Shown here: piece after piece, positions 9,301 through 19,200 of the stretch | Position numbering within the stretch: the first letter of the stretch is position 1 | Layout of the letters: each line of letters starts with the position of its first letter | Notes under the pieces: model-generated | Seen by the model: only the letters and a program-made list of their open reading frames with translations | The model's database searches: none | What the model was told of the DNA's origin: nothing | Made by a program: the position numbers and the translations under genes | From: Clostridiales bacterium | GTDB taxonomy: Bacteria > Bacillota > Clostridia > Oscillospirales > Oscillospiraceae | DNA length: 64,000 bases | Assembly (NCBI GenBank): GCA_029008095.1 | Contig: JAQXJB010000052.1 | Location: 62,001 to 126,000 of the forward strand | Direction: 5' to 3'

Positions 9301-9908
9301 AGATACGCGGCGCAGGCAATTTGCTGGGTTCTGAACAGTCCGGCCACATGATAAGCGTCGGCTTTGATATGTATCTGAAGCTTCTGGAAGAAGCCGTCCT
9401 TGAGGAAAAGGGCGAAAAGGTCACCCACTCTTCCGAGTGCTCCGCCGACATCAACGTATCGGCCGGCATATCCGACGATTACATTGAGACCGCCGAGCAG
9501 CGGATGGACATCTATCGCCGCATCGCGCTCATCGAAAGTCCCGAGGACGCCGACGATATCATTGATGAACTCATTGACCGCTTCGGTGAGCCACCGGAAA
9601 ACGTAAACACTCTGGTCGGCGTGGCTCTGCTTCGAGTGGAAGCCGCCGCAGCGGGTATATCCGATATAAGCCAGCGTTCCGGCAGATTGTATTTCAAGCT
9701 TGTGAATTTCAGCATGGAGTGTATTTCGGGGCTTTACAGCATGCAGCAGTTCCGCGGCCGCGTAAAGGTTGAGGCCGGCTCCGACCCCGCCGTAAGCGTG
9801 AAGATAAAATATCCCAAGGAAGTGCTGGACGAAGCCTTTGATTTCGTAAGGGCATACAAGAAAATGCAGGACATTGAGAATCAAAAAGGAGACAACAGCG
9901 AACAATGA
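6372..9908 (+). CDS. mfd: Transcription-repair coupling factor Mfd
   Basis: 1178 residues. The ATG at 6372 is used because AGGAGG (6357-6362) is 9 bases upstream; the frame opens earlier at a TTG. Domain order is that of Mfd: a UvrB-like N-terminal module, an RNA-polymerase interaction domain (GDLVVHAHHGIGRFEG near residue 500), RecG-like translocase motifs (Walker A GDVGFGKTE, motif II VDEEQRFG, SATPIPRTL, GRVGRSSR) and a C-terminal TRCF domain. Mfd removes stalled RNA polymerase at lesions and recruits UvrA. Its stop overlaps the next gene by four bases (ATGA). Confidence 0.98.
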   Translation: MIALSQALMREKDFAQLINRIDGGGCPLVYSGLSNIHKAHAAAAIRRITGRPVFIVCADEGEAEHMRDDVAVFCEEEVSRLSGREFSFYDVDSVSREAEHERIRILSSLAENKAGIIVATAEALLTRTMPRDQLLRSARSIKCGDELSIDQLVAELISCGYRHCDQVEGMGQFAVRGGIVDFYSPAFTHPVRCEFFGDEIDSMGIFDIGSQRRLENIFQADILPCAEILPGLCEGGEEGFIAKLEGLLTKYRRRKNPNEKLINSVTADVERLKSRLPFNTADRYIPYIYERFETAASYVPEDAVVILSEPARIEDRCKNYVWQLSQDLEALISGGILDGSLAECFMNWDSCCAILADYPIVMLDNFLGSRYPVAPRALLNLTAKQLPSYGGSLQTAASDIVHYMKAGYRVVVLCGDSRKAEMMNEHLSEYKLPISIDYNLTELPRPSACSISVGLLSAGFEYPGIKLAVITEGQLSSGKAYLGSKKKKSSNRSKLQSYTDLSKGDLVVHAHHGIGRFEGIFKLNVDGVDKDYIKISYAGKDCLYVPATQLDLVSKYIGSGGEDRPVKLNKLGGTEWQRTKSRAKAAAKDLAKGLIQLYAERSRRPGYAFSPDTEWQREFEDKFEYSETPDQLKAIAEIKSDMEKSIPMDRLLCGDVGFGKTEVALRAVMKCVMDGKQAAILVPTTVLAQQHYVTAIKRFAGYPVQIEVLSRFKSSAQMQESIRKIKNGTADIIIGTHRLIQKDVKFHDLGLLVVDEEQRFGVSHKEKLKELAKQIDVLTLSATPIPRTLNMALAGIRDMSLIEDPPTGRHPVQTYVLEHNWSVIADAIRRETARGGQVYYLHNRVETIDQTAMYISNLVEGISVGVAHGQMSEEMINSVMDKVSNGEVQVLVCTTIIETGIDIPNVNTLIIEDADRLGLAQLHQIRGRVGRSSRHAFAYLTYRQGKVLSEIATKRLSAIREFAEFNSGVKIAMRDLEIRGAGNLLGSEQSGHMISVGFDMYLKLLEEAVLEEKGEKVTHSSECSADINVSAGISDDYIETAEQRMDIYRRIALIESPEDADDIIDELIDRFGEPPENVNTLVGVALLRVEAAAAGISDISQRSGRLYFKLVNFSMECISGLYSMQQFRGRVKVEAGSDPAVSVKIKYPKEVLDEAFDFVRAYKKMQDIENQKGDNSEQ

Positions 9909-10990
9909 AAAAGACTTTCAGACTTACAGCCATTATTGTAGCCTTTTGCACCCTGTTCTTTGCTTTCAGTGGCTGCGGCCAAAAGGCTGACGATATTCCG
10001 GCAACTCAACCGCCCGATACCTCCCCGACTCTCAGCGACGACACACTCGTTGTCACTATCGAGGGCTCGCCTGTTTATTGGCCGGAATTCAAATATTGGC
10101 TCAACTACAGCCTGCAGTACTGCGGCTTTGTCCCCGGCAGCGAGATCGATTGGGACAGCGAATATTCCTCCAATATGACCCTCCGCGAATATGTGATGTA
10201 TGACGCGGTAAACGCCGTGGCTCTGTACCGCATCATAGACAAGACCGCGGAAAGCATGGGCATTGATCTGAGCGACGATAATAAGGCCAGCATAGAAACC
10301 ATCATGTCCGAAAACGCGGCATATTTCGAGACCGAAGAGGCATATCAGGAATATCTCGAGGAAAGCTACCTTACCGAGGAGCTGATGGAATATCTGCTGG
10401 AGGCCTCCTGCAATTACTTTAACATATTTGTGAAGATGTTCGGCCAAAGCGGAGAGCTTGTTCCCGACACCGATGCCCTGGCTTTCGGAGAAGAGAACGG
10501 CTATTTCCGCGCGAAGCACATACTGATGTCCTTTACGGATGATGAGGGCAACGCATGCACCGAGGAGGAAATGCAGACAAAATACGCTCAGCTTGAGGAC
10601 ATGCTGGCGCAGATAAGAGCGGCCGATGATCCAACCGCTCTTTTTGACCAGTATATGGCAGAGTTCAGCGAGGATCCCGGCCTGAGCAGCTATCCCGATG
10701 GCTATCAGTTCGTTCGGGGCGATATGGTGGATGAATTCCAAAGCGCCGTTGAGAGCCTTGGCGATCATGAGGTAAGTGATATCGTTACTATGGGTGATTA
10801 CGGCTACACCATCATCATGCGCCTCCCCCTTGAGCCGGACGACAGCGCCATTTCCAATATGTACGGCCACTCCCTACGCTACATTACCGCCAACTTCGAA
10901 TATGAGGCCTTGGCAAAAGCATGGGCAACCGAGGCCAACGTTGAATATTCAGAGAATTATGCTTATATCGACCCCGCCGATTGGTTTTGA
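9905..10990 (+). CDS. Parvulin-type peptidyl-prolyl isomerase lipoprotein (PrsA/SurA-like)
   Basis: 361 residues. The signal peptide ends in the lipobox FSGC (cysteine about residue 24), so the protein is predicted to be lipid-anchored outside the membrane. Helical chaperone segments come first, then a PpiC-like core starting FRAKHILMSF and ending with YGYTIIMRLPLE. Such proteins help exported proteins fold. Translational coupling to mfd (ATGA overlap) recalls the mfd-foldase gene order of other Firmicutes. Isomerase activity is inferred; the domain is somewhat divergent. Confidence 0.85.
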   Translation: MKKTFRLTAIIVAFCTLFFAFSGCGQKADDIPATQPPDTSPTLSDDTLVVTIEGSPVYWPEFKYWLNYSLQYCGFVPGSEIDWDSEYSSNMTLREYVMYDAVNAVALYRIIDKTAESMGIDLSDDNKASIETIMSENAAYFETEEAYQEYLEESYLTEELMEYLLEASCNYFNIFVKMFGQSGELVPDTDALAFGEENGYFRAKHILMSFTDDEGNACTEEEMQTKYAQLEDMLAQIRAADDPTALFDQYMAEFSEDPGLSSYPDGYQFVRGDMVDEFQSAVESLGDHEVSDIVTMGDYGYTIIMRLPLEPDDSAISNMYGHSLRYITANFEYEALAKAWATEANVEYSENYAYIDPADWF

Positions 10991-11078
10991 TCAAGCTGCC
11001 TGCACTTATCGGAAGCGTTTGCAGTAACTCAGGGTCAAAGTATTCCGAAAACTACATATTTTCTGGCAAACAAGCTGA

Positions 11079-11105
11079 AGCGGACGAATAAATCGTCCGC
11101 TTTTG
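11079..11105 (+). terminator. Terminator of the mfd operon
   Basis: AGCGGACGA (11079-11087) pairs with TCGTCCGCT (11093-11101), then TTTTGCC. Confidence 0.85.
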
Positions 11106-11145
11106 CCATCTATATTCATTATTCCGCCGTGCTCCTATGCGCAAA

Positions 11146-11177
11146 AACCGGGACTCTCAGCTTGAAGAGTCCCGGTT
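11146..11177 (-). terminator. Terminator of the cupin gene
   Basis: Twelve-base perfect stem AACCGGGACTCT / AGAGTCCCGGTT, followed on the minus strand by a run of T (TTTTTGCG). Confidence 0.88.
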
Positions 11178-11214
11178 TGATTTACAATAGAATATGATGT
11201 TTTTCGCTGGATTT

Positions 11215-11688
11215 TTACGCGTCGTAGATGCTCTTGCCGTCCTTATCCTTATCCTCATAGGTAGCCGCGATGCAAATGGAGAAATGGAAAATGGGCTTAT
11301 TGACCTCAACGAGCTTCAGCGGCAGATGAGGCACGCCGCCCGGCACGAATATCATTGCGCTCTTTGTGATGCGGTGGGTCTCTCCGTCCATAGTGAACTC
11401 AACTATGCCGCCAAGGTCATCGGGGTTCTCCGGGTCGCTTCCGAAGAAGCCGACCAGCTCATCATTGGGATGGGTATGCTCCTCGGCAAAAATGGGTTCC
11501 TCCATTGCATGGTGATACCAGGAGGTATTCATCTGGAACGCGCCGGGGACGACATTATCGTCTATCCAGCGGATGCGAGTTCCAAACTGCTTATAGCGCT
11601 CCAGAAACTCAGGAGAAAAATCGGGAGCGTGGAGGTCGGTTACATAATACATTCCGTACTTGCCTTCATTGTTCATAACGGTGGCCAT
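11215..11688 (-). CDS. Cupin-domain protein, function unknown
   Basis: 157 residues. A cupin metal site is suggested by HTHPNDELVGFFG (His, His, Glu) near residue 72 and a later histidine in VPGGVPHLPL near residue 116. Tryptophan and histidine pairs (SWYHHAME) precede it. I do not recognise a specific enzyme; such small cupins include isomerases, dioxygenases and binding proteins. The gene stands alone, with a consensus promoter and a strong terminator, which suggests an independently and probably well expressed protein. Confidence 0.8.
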   Translation of the reverse strand: MATVMNNEGKYGMYYVTDLHAPDFSPEFLERYKQFGTRIRWIDDNVVPGAFQMNTSWYHHAMEEPIFAEEHTHPNDELVGFFGSDPENPDDLGGIVEFTMDGETHRITKSAMIFVPGGVPHLPLKLVEVNKPIFHFSICIAATYEDKDKDGKSIYDA

Positions 11689-11725
11689 AGGTCAGCACCA
11701 GCTTTCATTAATTTTCTATAATGTA

Positions 11726-11754
11726 ATTATAGCTTATGCTCAATTCTTTGTCAA
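11726..11754 (-). promoter_or_regulatory. Consensus promoter of the cupin gene
   Basis: Minus strand TTGACA (11754-11749), 17-base spacer, TATAAT (11731-11726): a perfect match to the sigma-A consensus. Confidence 0.85.
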
Positions 11755-11781
11755 ATTATTGGCGGTACTTCTTTTTGAATT

Positions 11782-12603
11782 TTACTTTATCGCCATATCA
11801 TAAAGCTCATTCTTGGAAAGACCATGGTCAGAGGCTACGCGCTTGACGGCATCCTTCAGGGACTTGCCCTCCTTTTGGAGGGTTCGCACCAGCTCAAGAG
11901 CTTCATCCATGCTTATAACGTGCTCTGTTTCCTCCGCGCCCCGGACAACGAGCACAAATTCACCCTTGGGCTCGTTGGCGGCATAATACTCGCAGGCGGC
12001 TGCCAGGGTTGTGCGTACAGTCTCCTCATGGAGCTTGGTAAGCTCGCGGGATATGGAAAGCTCCCGGTCACCCCATACGGTAAGCATATCATTCAGAGTG
12101 GCTTTCAGCTTATGAGGGGCTTCATAGAATATCATAGTGCGCTTTTCCGCTTTCAGTTCGTCAAGCTGTTCGCCGCGCTGCTTCTTATTGACGGGAAGGA
12201 ATCCCTCAAATGTAAAGCGTCCGGTGGGCAGGCCGGAAAGAGCCAAGGCGGAAACGGCAGCGCAGGGGCCCGGGATGCACACAACACGAATACCAGCCTT
12301 TACACAGAGGTCAACGAGACCTTCTCCGGGATCGCTGATGGCGGGCATTCCCGCGTCAGTGACGAGGGCGCAGCTCTCCCCCGCCATAAGGCGCTCCATT
12401 ATCTTCGGGCCGCTCTCGGCCTGGTTATGCTCATAGTAGCTGACGAGCTGTTTTTTTATTCCCAGATGGTTGAGTATCTTTATGGACACGCGGGTATCTT
12501 CGGCGGCAACGAAATCCACCGAGGAAAGAACCTCCACGCATCGCGGGGATATATCGCCAAGGTTGCCGATCGGCGTTCCGACAAGATACAATATTCCGGC
12601 CAT
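11782..12603 (-). CDS. rsmI: 16S rRNA (cytidine1402-2'-O)-methyltransferase
   Basis: 273 residues. N-terminal LYLVGTPIGNLGDISPR is the RsmI signature, followed by AAEDTRVS, VTDAGMPAISDPG and IPGPCAAVSALALSG of the tetrapyrrole-methylase-type fold. RsmI methylates the ribose of C1402 in the decoding centre using S-adenosylmethionine. The C-terminal helical tail (VKRVASDHGLSKNELYDMA) matches family members. Its ATG overlaps the stop of the upstream methyltransferase by one base (TGATG), so the two are translationally coupled. Confidence 0.97.
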   Translation of the reverse strand: MAGILYLVGTPIGNLGDISPRCVEVLSSVDFVAAEDTRVSIKILNHLGIKKQLVSYYEHNQAESGPKIMERLMAGESCALVTDAGMPAISDPGEGLVDLCVKAGIRVVCIPGPCAAVSALALSGLPTGRFTFEGFLPVNKKQRGEQLDELKAEKRTMIFYEAPHKLKATLNDMLTVWGDRELSISRELTKLHEETVRTTLAAACEYYAANEPKGEFVLVVRGAEETEHVISMDEALELVRTLQKEGKSLKDAVKRVASDHGLSKNELYDMAIK

Positions 12604-13322
12604 CAGTTCTCTCCCCTTCTGTAAATCCTTCGTATTTCTTCCGATTCGCCGCCGGCTTCGTCCGTCATTATCAGCGGCGGCTCTATGAGCAGACCGGGCT
12701 TGCCTCCCCTTCTTGCCTCCATAAGCACAAGGTTTGGCGCCGCGCCATGTTTATACTGGGTCATTCTCAGCCGCTTAGGCTCAAGGCCGCAGGCCGAAAG
12801 CGTACAGCACAGCTCCGAAAGGCGTTCAGGCCTGTGGACTATGGCGAAGCAGCCGCCCCAGCGCACGGCGTAAGCCGCAGCGCGGCAAACATCTTCAAGG
12901 CTGCACTCAGCTTCGCCCCGGGCAGTGGGCAAGGTATCGGACTCATATCCGCTGCCTGCCGGGAAATAAGGAGGATTGGAGATCACAAGGTCATATTTCC
13001 CCGCTTCAAGCAGCGTTCTGTGCTCACGCATATCTCCGTTTATTATGCTGATATGCTCCTCCATGCCGTTGATAAGGATATTCTCCCTGCTCAATTCCAC
13101 GGCTGCCGGGTTTATCTCAATACCGGTTATTTCTATTCCCGGCTTATATGCCTCAAGGAGAATGGGCAGCACTCCGCCGCCCGACCCGAGGTCACAGACC
13201 GTTTTTACCCGCCCCAGCTTTGTAAATGCCGCCAGAAGCACAGAATCCGACCCGAGCTTGAATACGCCGGGCCGCTGCATATATTTAGGCCCGCCGGGCC
13301 AGAGTTCGTCAAAGTTATTCAT
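12603..13322 (-). CDS. tRNA1(Val) N6-adenine methyltransferase-like protein
   Basis: 239 residues of a class I methyltransferase: the SAM-binding CDLGSGGGVLPIL near residue 42, the acidic loop GIEINPAAVEL and the N6-adenine motif SNPPYF near residue 110. The N terminus PGVFKLGSDSVLLAAF is that of the YfiC/TrmN6 family, which methylates A37 of tRNA-Val in E. coli. It sits directly before rsmI, the usual Firmicutes arrangement (yabB-yabC). The tRNA target is inferred from family and neighbourhood. Confidence 0.9.
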   Translation of the reverse strand: MNNFDELWPGGPKYMQRPGVFKLGSDSVLLAAFTKLGRVKTVCDLGSGGGVLPILLEAYKPGIEITGIEINPAAVELSRENILINGMEEHISIINGDMREHRTLLEAGKYDLVISNPPYFPAGSGYESDTLPTARGEAECSLEDVCRAAAYAVRWGGCFAIVHRPERLSELCCTLSACGLEPKRLRMTQYKHGAAPNLVLMEARRGGKPGLLIEPPLIMTDEAGGESEEIRRIYRRGEN

Positions 13323-13330
13323 ATCTCACC

Positions 13331-13368
13331 AAAAAACAAGGGCTCGGAAACCTTACGCTCCCGAACCC
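13331..13368 (-). terminator. Terminator of the ferredoxin gene
   Basis: GGGTTCGG / CCGAGCCC stem (13368-13361 with 13347-13340), followed on the minus strand by TTGTTTTTT. It lies just before the methyltransferase ATG, leaving little room for a separate promoter, so some read-through into that operon is plausible. Confidence 0.8.
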
Positions 13369-13387
13369 TCATCTCATCAAGTAAAAA

Positions 13388-13558
13388 TTACTCGGCCTTG
13401 ATAGCCTCGCTGGGGCAGTTAGCCTCGCAGGTACCGCATTCAACGCAGGAGTCAGTGTTGATAACGTAAACGCCATCCTTCTCGCTGATAGCGTCAACGG
13501 GGCAACCATCTGCGCAGGAACCGCAGCCAACGCAAGCGTCAGTGATTTTGTATGCCAT
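13388..13558 (-). CDS. 2[4Fe-4S] ferredoxin
   Basis: 56 residues from the ATG at 13558, with GGAGG 9-10 bases upstream. Two complete cluster motifs are visible: CVGCGSCADGCP near residue 9 and CVECGTCEANCP near residue 38. It is a classical clostridial ferredoxin, a low-potential electron carrier for anaerobic oxidoreductases and hydrogenases in the cytoplasm. It is a single gene with its own promoter and terminator. Confidence 0.97.
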   Translation of the reverse strand: MAYKITDACVGCGSCADGCPVDAISEKDGVYVINTDSCVECGTCEANCPSEAIKAE

Positions 13559-13588
13559 GAGATACACCTCCATTTATGTACTGCGATA

Positions 13589-13616
13589 ATTCTATCATGT
13601 TTTTTGAAAATTGCAA
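13589..13616 (-). promoter_or_regulatory. Predicted promoter of the ferredoxin gene
   Basis: Minus strand TTGCAA (13616-13611), 16-base spacer, extended -10 TGATAGAAT ending at 13589. It overlaps the candidate clpC promoter on the other strand. Confidence 0.65.
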
Positions 13617-13631
13617 TCGTTAAATTATAAA
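13604..13631 (+). promoter_or_regulatory. Candidate promoter of clpC
   Basis: TTGAAA at 13604-13609, 16-base spacer, TATAAA at 13626-13631. The leader to the clpC ATG would be about 120 bases. I see no clear CtsR-type heptad repeat in it. Confidence 0.45.
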
Positions 13632-13754
13632 AATGCAGGAATTTTATATCTGAAAACTTGTCACTGTTTTATACAAGCCCCATTTTTTGCCTTATTCCGG
13701 TTATATTATCGCCCGAAGCGGCGGATAATTATCTATGGAAAGGAGCGAGAGAAA

Positions 13755-16181
13755 ATGAAACATACCGACAGATTTACAGACAGAGCCAAGAACGCGCTCA
13801 GTCTTGCATACGATTCAGCCTGCGAGCTGGGTCATGGCTATATCGGCACCGAGCACATACTTCTTGGGCTCGACCGGGAGCGCAGGGGCGCCGCCGCGAT
13901 GGTGCTGTCCCGGCACGGCATCAGTGCAGAACAGATATCCGGCTGCATCGTTGAGCTGGTGGGACAGGGCGTCCCCGGAACCAGGCCGGTGCTCGGCTTC
14001 ACCCCAAGGGCAAAGCGGCTCATAGAGCTGGCCGTGAACGAAGCGGCTCGGGCAAACCGCAGCTACATCGGCACGGAGCACCTGCTGCTGGGCATCCTTC
14101 AACTCAGCGCGAGCAGCGGAGCGCAGGTAATAAGCAGCGCGGGCGGCAGCATAAACAGAATACACAACGACATTGTGGGAAGCTTCGGTACTCCCCACAA
14201 TCCCACGCCGGAGCAGACGCCCATACCAAAAAGCAGCCGCAAAACCGACACCAAAACTCTTGACCAATACGGGCGTGACCTTACAGAAGCCGCCAAAAGG
14301 GGCAGTCTCGACCCGGTAGTCGCCCGCGACGCGGAGATAGACCGCGCTATACAGACGCTGATGCGCCGAAGCAAAAATAATCCGGTTCTCATCGGTGAAC
14401 CGGGCGTAGGCAAAACCGCCATTGCCGAGGGTCTTGCCGGAAGGATAGCCTCAGGAAACGTACCTGACTCGCTGAAAGGAAAAAGAATAGTTTCCCTTGA
14501 CCTTTCCTGCCTGCTCGCCGGAACGAAATATCGAGGAGACTTTGAAGAGCGGCTGAACTGCGTTCTCAATGAACTGAAAAACTCCGGCAGCGTCATACTT
14601 TTCATAGACGAGCTTCACACTCTGGTCGGCGCGGGCGCGGCCGAAGGAGCGATAGACGCATCTAACATCATCAAGCCCGCGCTGGGCCGGGGCGAGATAC
14701 AGGTCATCGGTGCTACAACTCTGGCGGAATACCGCAAGCATATTGAAAAAGATCCTGCTCTTGAACGGCGTTTTCAGCCCATAATCGTACGTGAGCCGCA
14801 GCCCGCCGAGGCGGTCAGCATTCTCCACGGACTGAAGCAGAAATACGAAGCGCACCACGGCGTTAAAATAAGCGACGAGGCAATTACGGCTGCGGTGGAG
14901 CTTTCCGCGCGGTATATCAATGACCGTTTTCTGCCGGACAAGGCCATTGACCTAATTGACGAGGCAGCCTCCAGACTGCGCATATCCGCGTACTCTCCGC
15001 CATCCCCGAGGACCATAAGCATTGCGGGTAAGCTGGAGGATGTTCTCAGGGATAAAAACAGCGCCATCGCGGCACAGCAATTTGAGAAAGCCGCAGGTCT
15101 TCGAGACACTGAGGCAAAGCTCCGGGACGAGCTGCGCCGCAGCAGAACGGAACCGAGCGGTATTCGCTCGGTAAACGCGGCGGATATAGCTGATATCGTA
15201 TCCGATTGGACCGGCATCCCCTGCTCTATGCTGACCCAAGCTGAAAGCGCAAGGCTGCTGCGGCTGGATGAGGAGCTGAACTCCCGTGTGATCGGACAAA
15301 AGGAGGCCGTGAGCGCCGTGGCTCGGGCTATACGCCGCAGCCGCACGGGGCTTAAGGACCCACGGCGGCCCATCGGTTCTTTTCTCTTTCTCGGTCCTAC
15401 AGGCGTTGGCAAGACCGAGCTATGCCGTTCTCTGGCAAGTATAATGTTCGGCAGCGAGGACTCCATGATAAAGCTGGATATGTCCGAATATATGGAAAAG
15501 CACGCCGTATCCAAGCTCATCGGTTCACCTCCCGGATATATCGGGCATGACGAGGGTGGCCAGCTTACCGAAAAGGTACGGCGCAGACCCTATTCCCTTG
15601 TCCTGTTTGACGAGATAGAAAAGGCCGGAGACGAGGTATTCAACCTTCTTCTGCAAATAATGGAGGACGGAGTATTGACAGACTCAATGGGGCGCAAGGT
15701 GGATTTCAAGAATACGATCATTGTAATGACCTCCAACATCGGCGCAGCAAGCGTCACCGGGGGCAAAGGGCGGCTTGGCTTCGCAGGCTCGGACGATGAC
15801 CGGCAGGCATATATTTCCCAGCGCATAAACGACGAGCTTAAGCGCAGCTTCAAGCCGGAATTTCTGAACCGGTTGGACGAGAGCATCGTATTCCGCCAGC
15901 TCAGCAAAAACGATCTGATGAAAATTTCCGAAAAGCTGCTTTCGGAGCTGTCTCAGCGGCTGGACAAGGCGGGTATCAGGCTTTCCTTCTCCCCCGCTGT
16001 CTGCGAGCTTCTTACACGCAAGGGCTATGACTCCGGCTACGGTGCGCGCCCGCTGCGCCGTGCCATTCAGACGCTGATAGAGGACGGAATTTCGGAGAAG
16101 CTTCTGGACGGCAGCTGCACGCGCGGTTCAGGCATCGGGATAAGCGTTGAGAATGATAATATTGTTTTTTCGCCATTATAA
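13755..16181 (+). CDS. clpC: ATP-dependent Clp protease ATPase subunit ClpC
   Basis: 808 residues from the ATG at 13755, preceded by AAAGGAG; the open frame extends upstream without a site. Order: a double Clp-N repeat ([11 protein letters not shown] twice, near residues 29 and 103), first AAA+ module ([20 protein letters not shown]), a UVR-like coiled middle region near residue 440 ([18 protein letters not shown]), second AAA+ module ([20 protein letters not shown]). ClpC unfolds substrates for ClpP. The usual ctsR-mcsA-mcsB neighbours are absent here, so it is a stand-alone gene. Confidence 0.95.
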   Translation: MKHTDRFTDRAKNALSLAYDSACELGHGYIGTEHILLGLDRERRGAAAMVLSRHGISAEQISGCIVELVGQGVPGTRPVLGFTPRAKRLIELAVNEAARANRSYIGTEHLLLGILQLSASSGAQVISSAGGSINRIHNDIVGSFGTPHNPTPEQTPIPKSSRKTDTKTLDQYGRDLTEAAKRGSLDPVVARDAEIDRAIQTLMRRSKNNPVLIGEPGVGKTAIAEGLAGRIASGNVPDSLKGKRIVSLDLSCLLAGTKYRGDFEERLNCVLNELKNSGSVILFIDELHTLVGAGAAEGAIDASNIIKPALGRGEIQVIGATTLAEYRKHIEKDPALERRFQPIIVREPQPAEAVSILHGLKQKYEAHHGVKISDEAITAAVELSARYINDRFLPDKAIDLIDEAASRLRISAYSPPSPRTISIAGKLEDVLRDKNSAIAAQQFEKAAGLRDTEAKLRDELRRSRTEPSGIRSVNAADIADIVSDWTGIPCSMLTQAESARLLRLDEELNSRVIGQKEAVSAVARAIRRSRTGLKDPRRPIGSFLFLGPTGVGKTELCRSLASIMFGSEDSMIKLDMSEYMEKHAVSKLIGSPPGYIGHDEGGQLTEKVRRRPYSLVLFDEIEKAGDEVFNLLLQIMEDGVLTDSMGRKVDFKNTIIVMTSNIGAASVTGGKGRLGFAGSDDDRQAYISQRINDELKRSFKPEFLNRLDESIVFRQLSKNDLMKISEKLLSELSQRLDKAGIRLSFSPAVCELLTRKGYDSGYGARPLRRAIQTLIEDGISEKLLDGSCTRGSGIGISVENDNIVFSPL

Positions 16182-16222
16182 GCTTACAAGGGCAAACTAA
16201 ATCTTTCATTTTTATACTGCTT

Positions 16223-16254
16223 GTGGTACAATATTTTATTATTGTACCACTTTT
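16223..16254 (+). terminator. AT-rich hairpin between clpC and dnaE (terminator or operator)
   Basis: Perfect ten-base inverted repeat GTGGTACAAT (16223-16232) / ATTGTACCAC (16241-16250), followed by TTTTATTT. This fits a clpC terminator. The left arm also contains an extended -10 (TGGTACAAT) about 40 bases before dnaE, so the same palindrome could overlap the dnaE promoter. Confidence 0.55.
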
Positions 16255-16272
16255 ATTTACGGAGCTGATACC

Positions 16273-19200
16273 ATGGCCTTTGCACACCTTCATGTTCATA
16301 CCGAATACAGCCTTCTTGACGGTGCCTGCCAGATAGACAGGCTTATTGAGCGCGTCAAGGCGCTGGGACAGACCGCCTGCGCAATTACTGACCACGGTGT
16401 CATGTATGGCGCAGTCACATTTTTCAAGGCGGCCAAAAAGGCCGGTATCAAGCCCATCATCGGCTGCGAGGTATATGTGGCCCCACGCTCTCTCAGCGAC
16501 AAGGAGCACGGCATAGACAATGAAAACCACCATCTGGTGCTGCTGTGCAAAAATGAAACAGGATACCGCAACCTCTGCTATATGGTCAGCCGTGCTTTTG
16601 TTGACGGTTTTTATGTGAAGCCAAGAATAGACAAGCATCTGCTTCGTGAACATTCCGAGGGTCTTATCGCCCTTTCCGCCTGCCTTGCCGGTGAGATTCC
16701 TCGTCTTATACAGAAGGGCGAATATGAGCATGCCAAGAGGGTCGCTCTGGAAATGTCCGAAATATTCGGAGAGGGCAATTATTATCTTGAGCTGCAGGAT
16801 CATAATATTGAGGAACAGCGCGGCGTAAACAACGGCATCCTGCGTTTGAGCCGCGAGACCGGACTCCCCCTCGTTGTCACCAATGACGCGCACTATATCA
16901 CCCGTGAGGACGCTTATGCGCAGGACGTTTTGCTCTGCATACAGACCCAGAAAAACATCAACGACGCGGACCGCATGCGTTTCGAGACGGATGAATTCTA
17001 CATCAAGTCCGAGGATGAGATGCGCTCGCTCTTCCCCAACTATCCCGAAGCCACGGATAACACCCAGCTTATTGCCGATATGTGTCAGTTTGAATTTGAG
17101 TTCGGCAGCTATCATCTGCCTGAGTTTCAGCTTCCCGAGGGTGCGACGGACAGCCGCAGCTATCTTCGCCAGCTCTGTGAGGCCGGTCTGCGCAAGCGTT
17201 ACCCTGACCGCTGGGGTGAACTGCAGTCTCAGCTTGATTATGAGTTGAACACAATCGACACAATGGGCTTCAACGAGTACTTCCTCATCGTCCAGGATTT
17301 CATCCACTACGCTAAGTCCAACGGCATTCCCGTCGGCCCAGGCCGTGGCTCAGCGGCAGGAAGCATCGTATCCTATTGTCTTGAGATAACCGACGTTGAC
17401 CCTATAAAATACAACCTCTTCTTTGAGCGCTTTCTCAACCCGGAACGAGTGAGCATGCCGGATATTGATATCGACTTCTGCGTAAACCGGCGAGGCGAGG
17501 TCATAGACTACGTCAACCGCAAATACGGCAGCGACCATGTGGCTCAGATCGTTACCTTCGGAACGATGGCAGCCCGCGCAGCCATCCGTGATGTAGCCCG
17601 TGTGCAGGGCATAAGCTACGCCGAGGCGGACACCGCCTCCAAGCTCGTACCGTCAACGCTGAACATGAAGCTGGATGACGCGCTGAAGCTCTCCAAGCCT
17701 CTCCACGATCTTTACGAACGGGATGAAACCATGAAGACCCTCTTCGACACGGCAAGAGCGCTGGAGGGTATGCCCCGCCACGCCTCCACTCACGCGGCTG
17801 GCGTGGTAATAACCAAACGCCCTGTTTACGAATACGTTCCCCTTTCCACCAATGACGACCTTGTGGTCACCCAGTATCCCATGACTCAGCTTGAGGAGCT
17901 GGGTCTGCTGAAGATGGACTTTCTCGGTCTGCGAAACCTGACCGTACTCCATGACGCGGTGGAGCTTGTCCGCCGGGATCACCCGGATTTTGACCTGCAC
18001 AACATTCCGGATGATGATAAAAATGTTTTTGACATGCTCACTCAAGGCAAGACCTCCGGAGTCTTCCAGATGGAAAGCAGCGGCATGACCGGCGTATGCG
18101 TCGGTCTTAAGCCCAAAAACATAGAAGACATCACCGCTATTATCGCCCTTTACCGTCCCGGCCCTATGGACTCCATCCCCCGCTTCATTGACTGCAAGCA
18201 TCATCCCGAGCGGATAAAGTACAAGCACCCTATGCTCAAGGATATTCTTGACGTCACCTACGGCTGTATCGTATACCAGGAGCAGGTCATCAAAATATTT
18301 CAGAAGCTGGCCGGCTTCTCTTTGGGTCAGGCGGATATGATTCGCCGCGCCATGTCCAAAAAGAAGCAGGCTGAGATAATCAGGGAGCGCAAGACTTTCA
18401 TAGACGGCGATCCGGAAAGAGGCATCCCCGGCGCTGTGGCTAACGGCGTTCCCGCGGACGTTGCCGCCGATATATATGACGAGATCCTTGATTTCGCCAA
18501 CTATGCCTTTAACAAAGCCCACGCCGTGTCCTACGCTATCGTGGCGTATCAGACGGCATATCTCAAATATTATTATCCCTGCCAGTACATGGCGGCGCTG
18601 ATAACCTCCGTACTTGACAACACGGCAAAGATATCCGAATACATCGCGGACTGCCGCGAAAACGGCATAAATCTGCTGCCTCCTGACATCAACCGCTCCG
18701 GCGACGGCTTCACAATTGAGGGCGGCAATATCCGCTTTGGTCTCGCCGCTGTGAAGAACATCGGACGCAGCTTCATTAAGTCCGTTATCGCTGAGCGGGA
18801 GCAGTTCGGTGCATTTACATCTCTCTATGACTTCTGCTCCAGAATGTACGGCACCGACCTGAACAAGCGGGCGGTCGAATGTCTCATAAAGGCAGGCGCG
18901 TTTGACAGCCTTGGCGCAAAGCGCAGTCAGCTTCTTGAGGTTTATACCGCCGTTATGGACTCTATCGCAAGCGACAGACGTACAAATCTTGAGGGACAGT
19001 TCGACCTTTTTGGCGGAGCTGAGGAGGCAAAGCACAAGGAGATACCGCTCCCCAACAAGCCGGAGTTTTCCAGCCGTGAGCTGATGGCTATGGAAAAAGA
19101 GGTGACCGGTCTCTATCTTTCCGGCCACCCAATGGATGATTACCGGGCACTCTCAGCGAAATTGGGCGCCGCTCCCATTGGCGAGATAATGTCCTCCTTT

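Noticed and set aside
8937..9905. 322-codon antisense frame within mfd
   Set aside because: mfd is unambiguous; the antisense frame has no domain or start signal.
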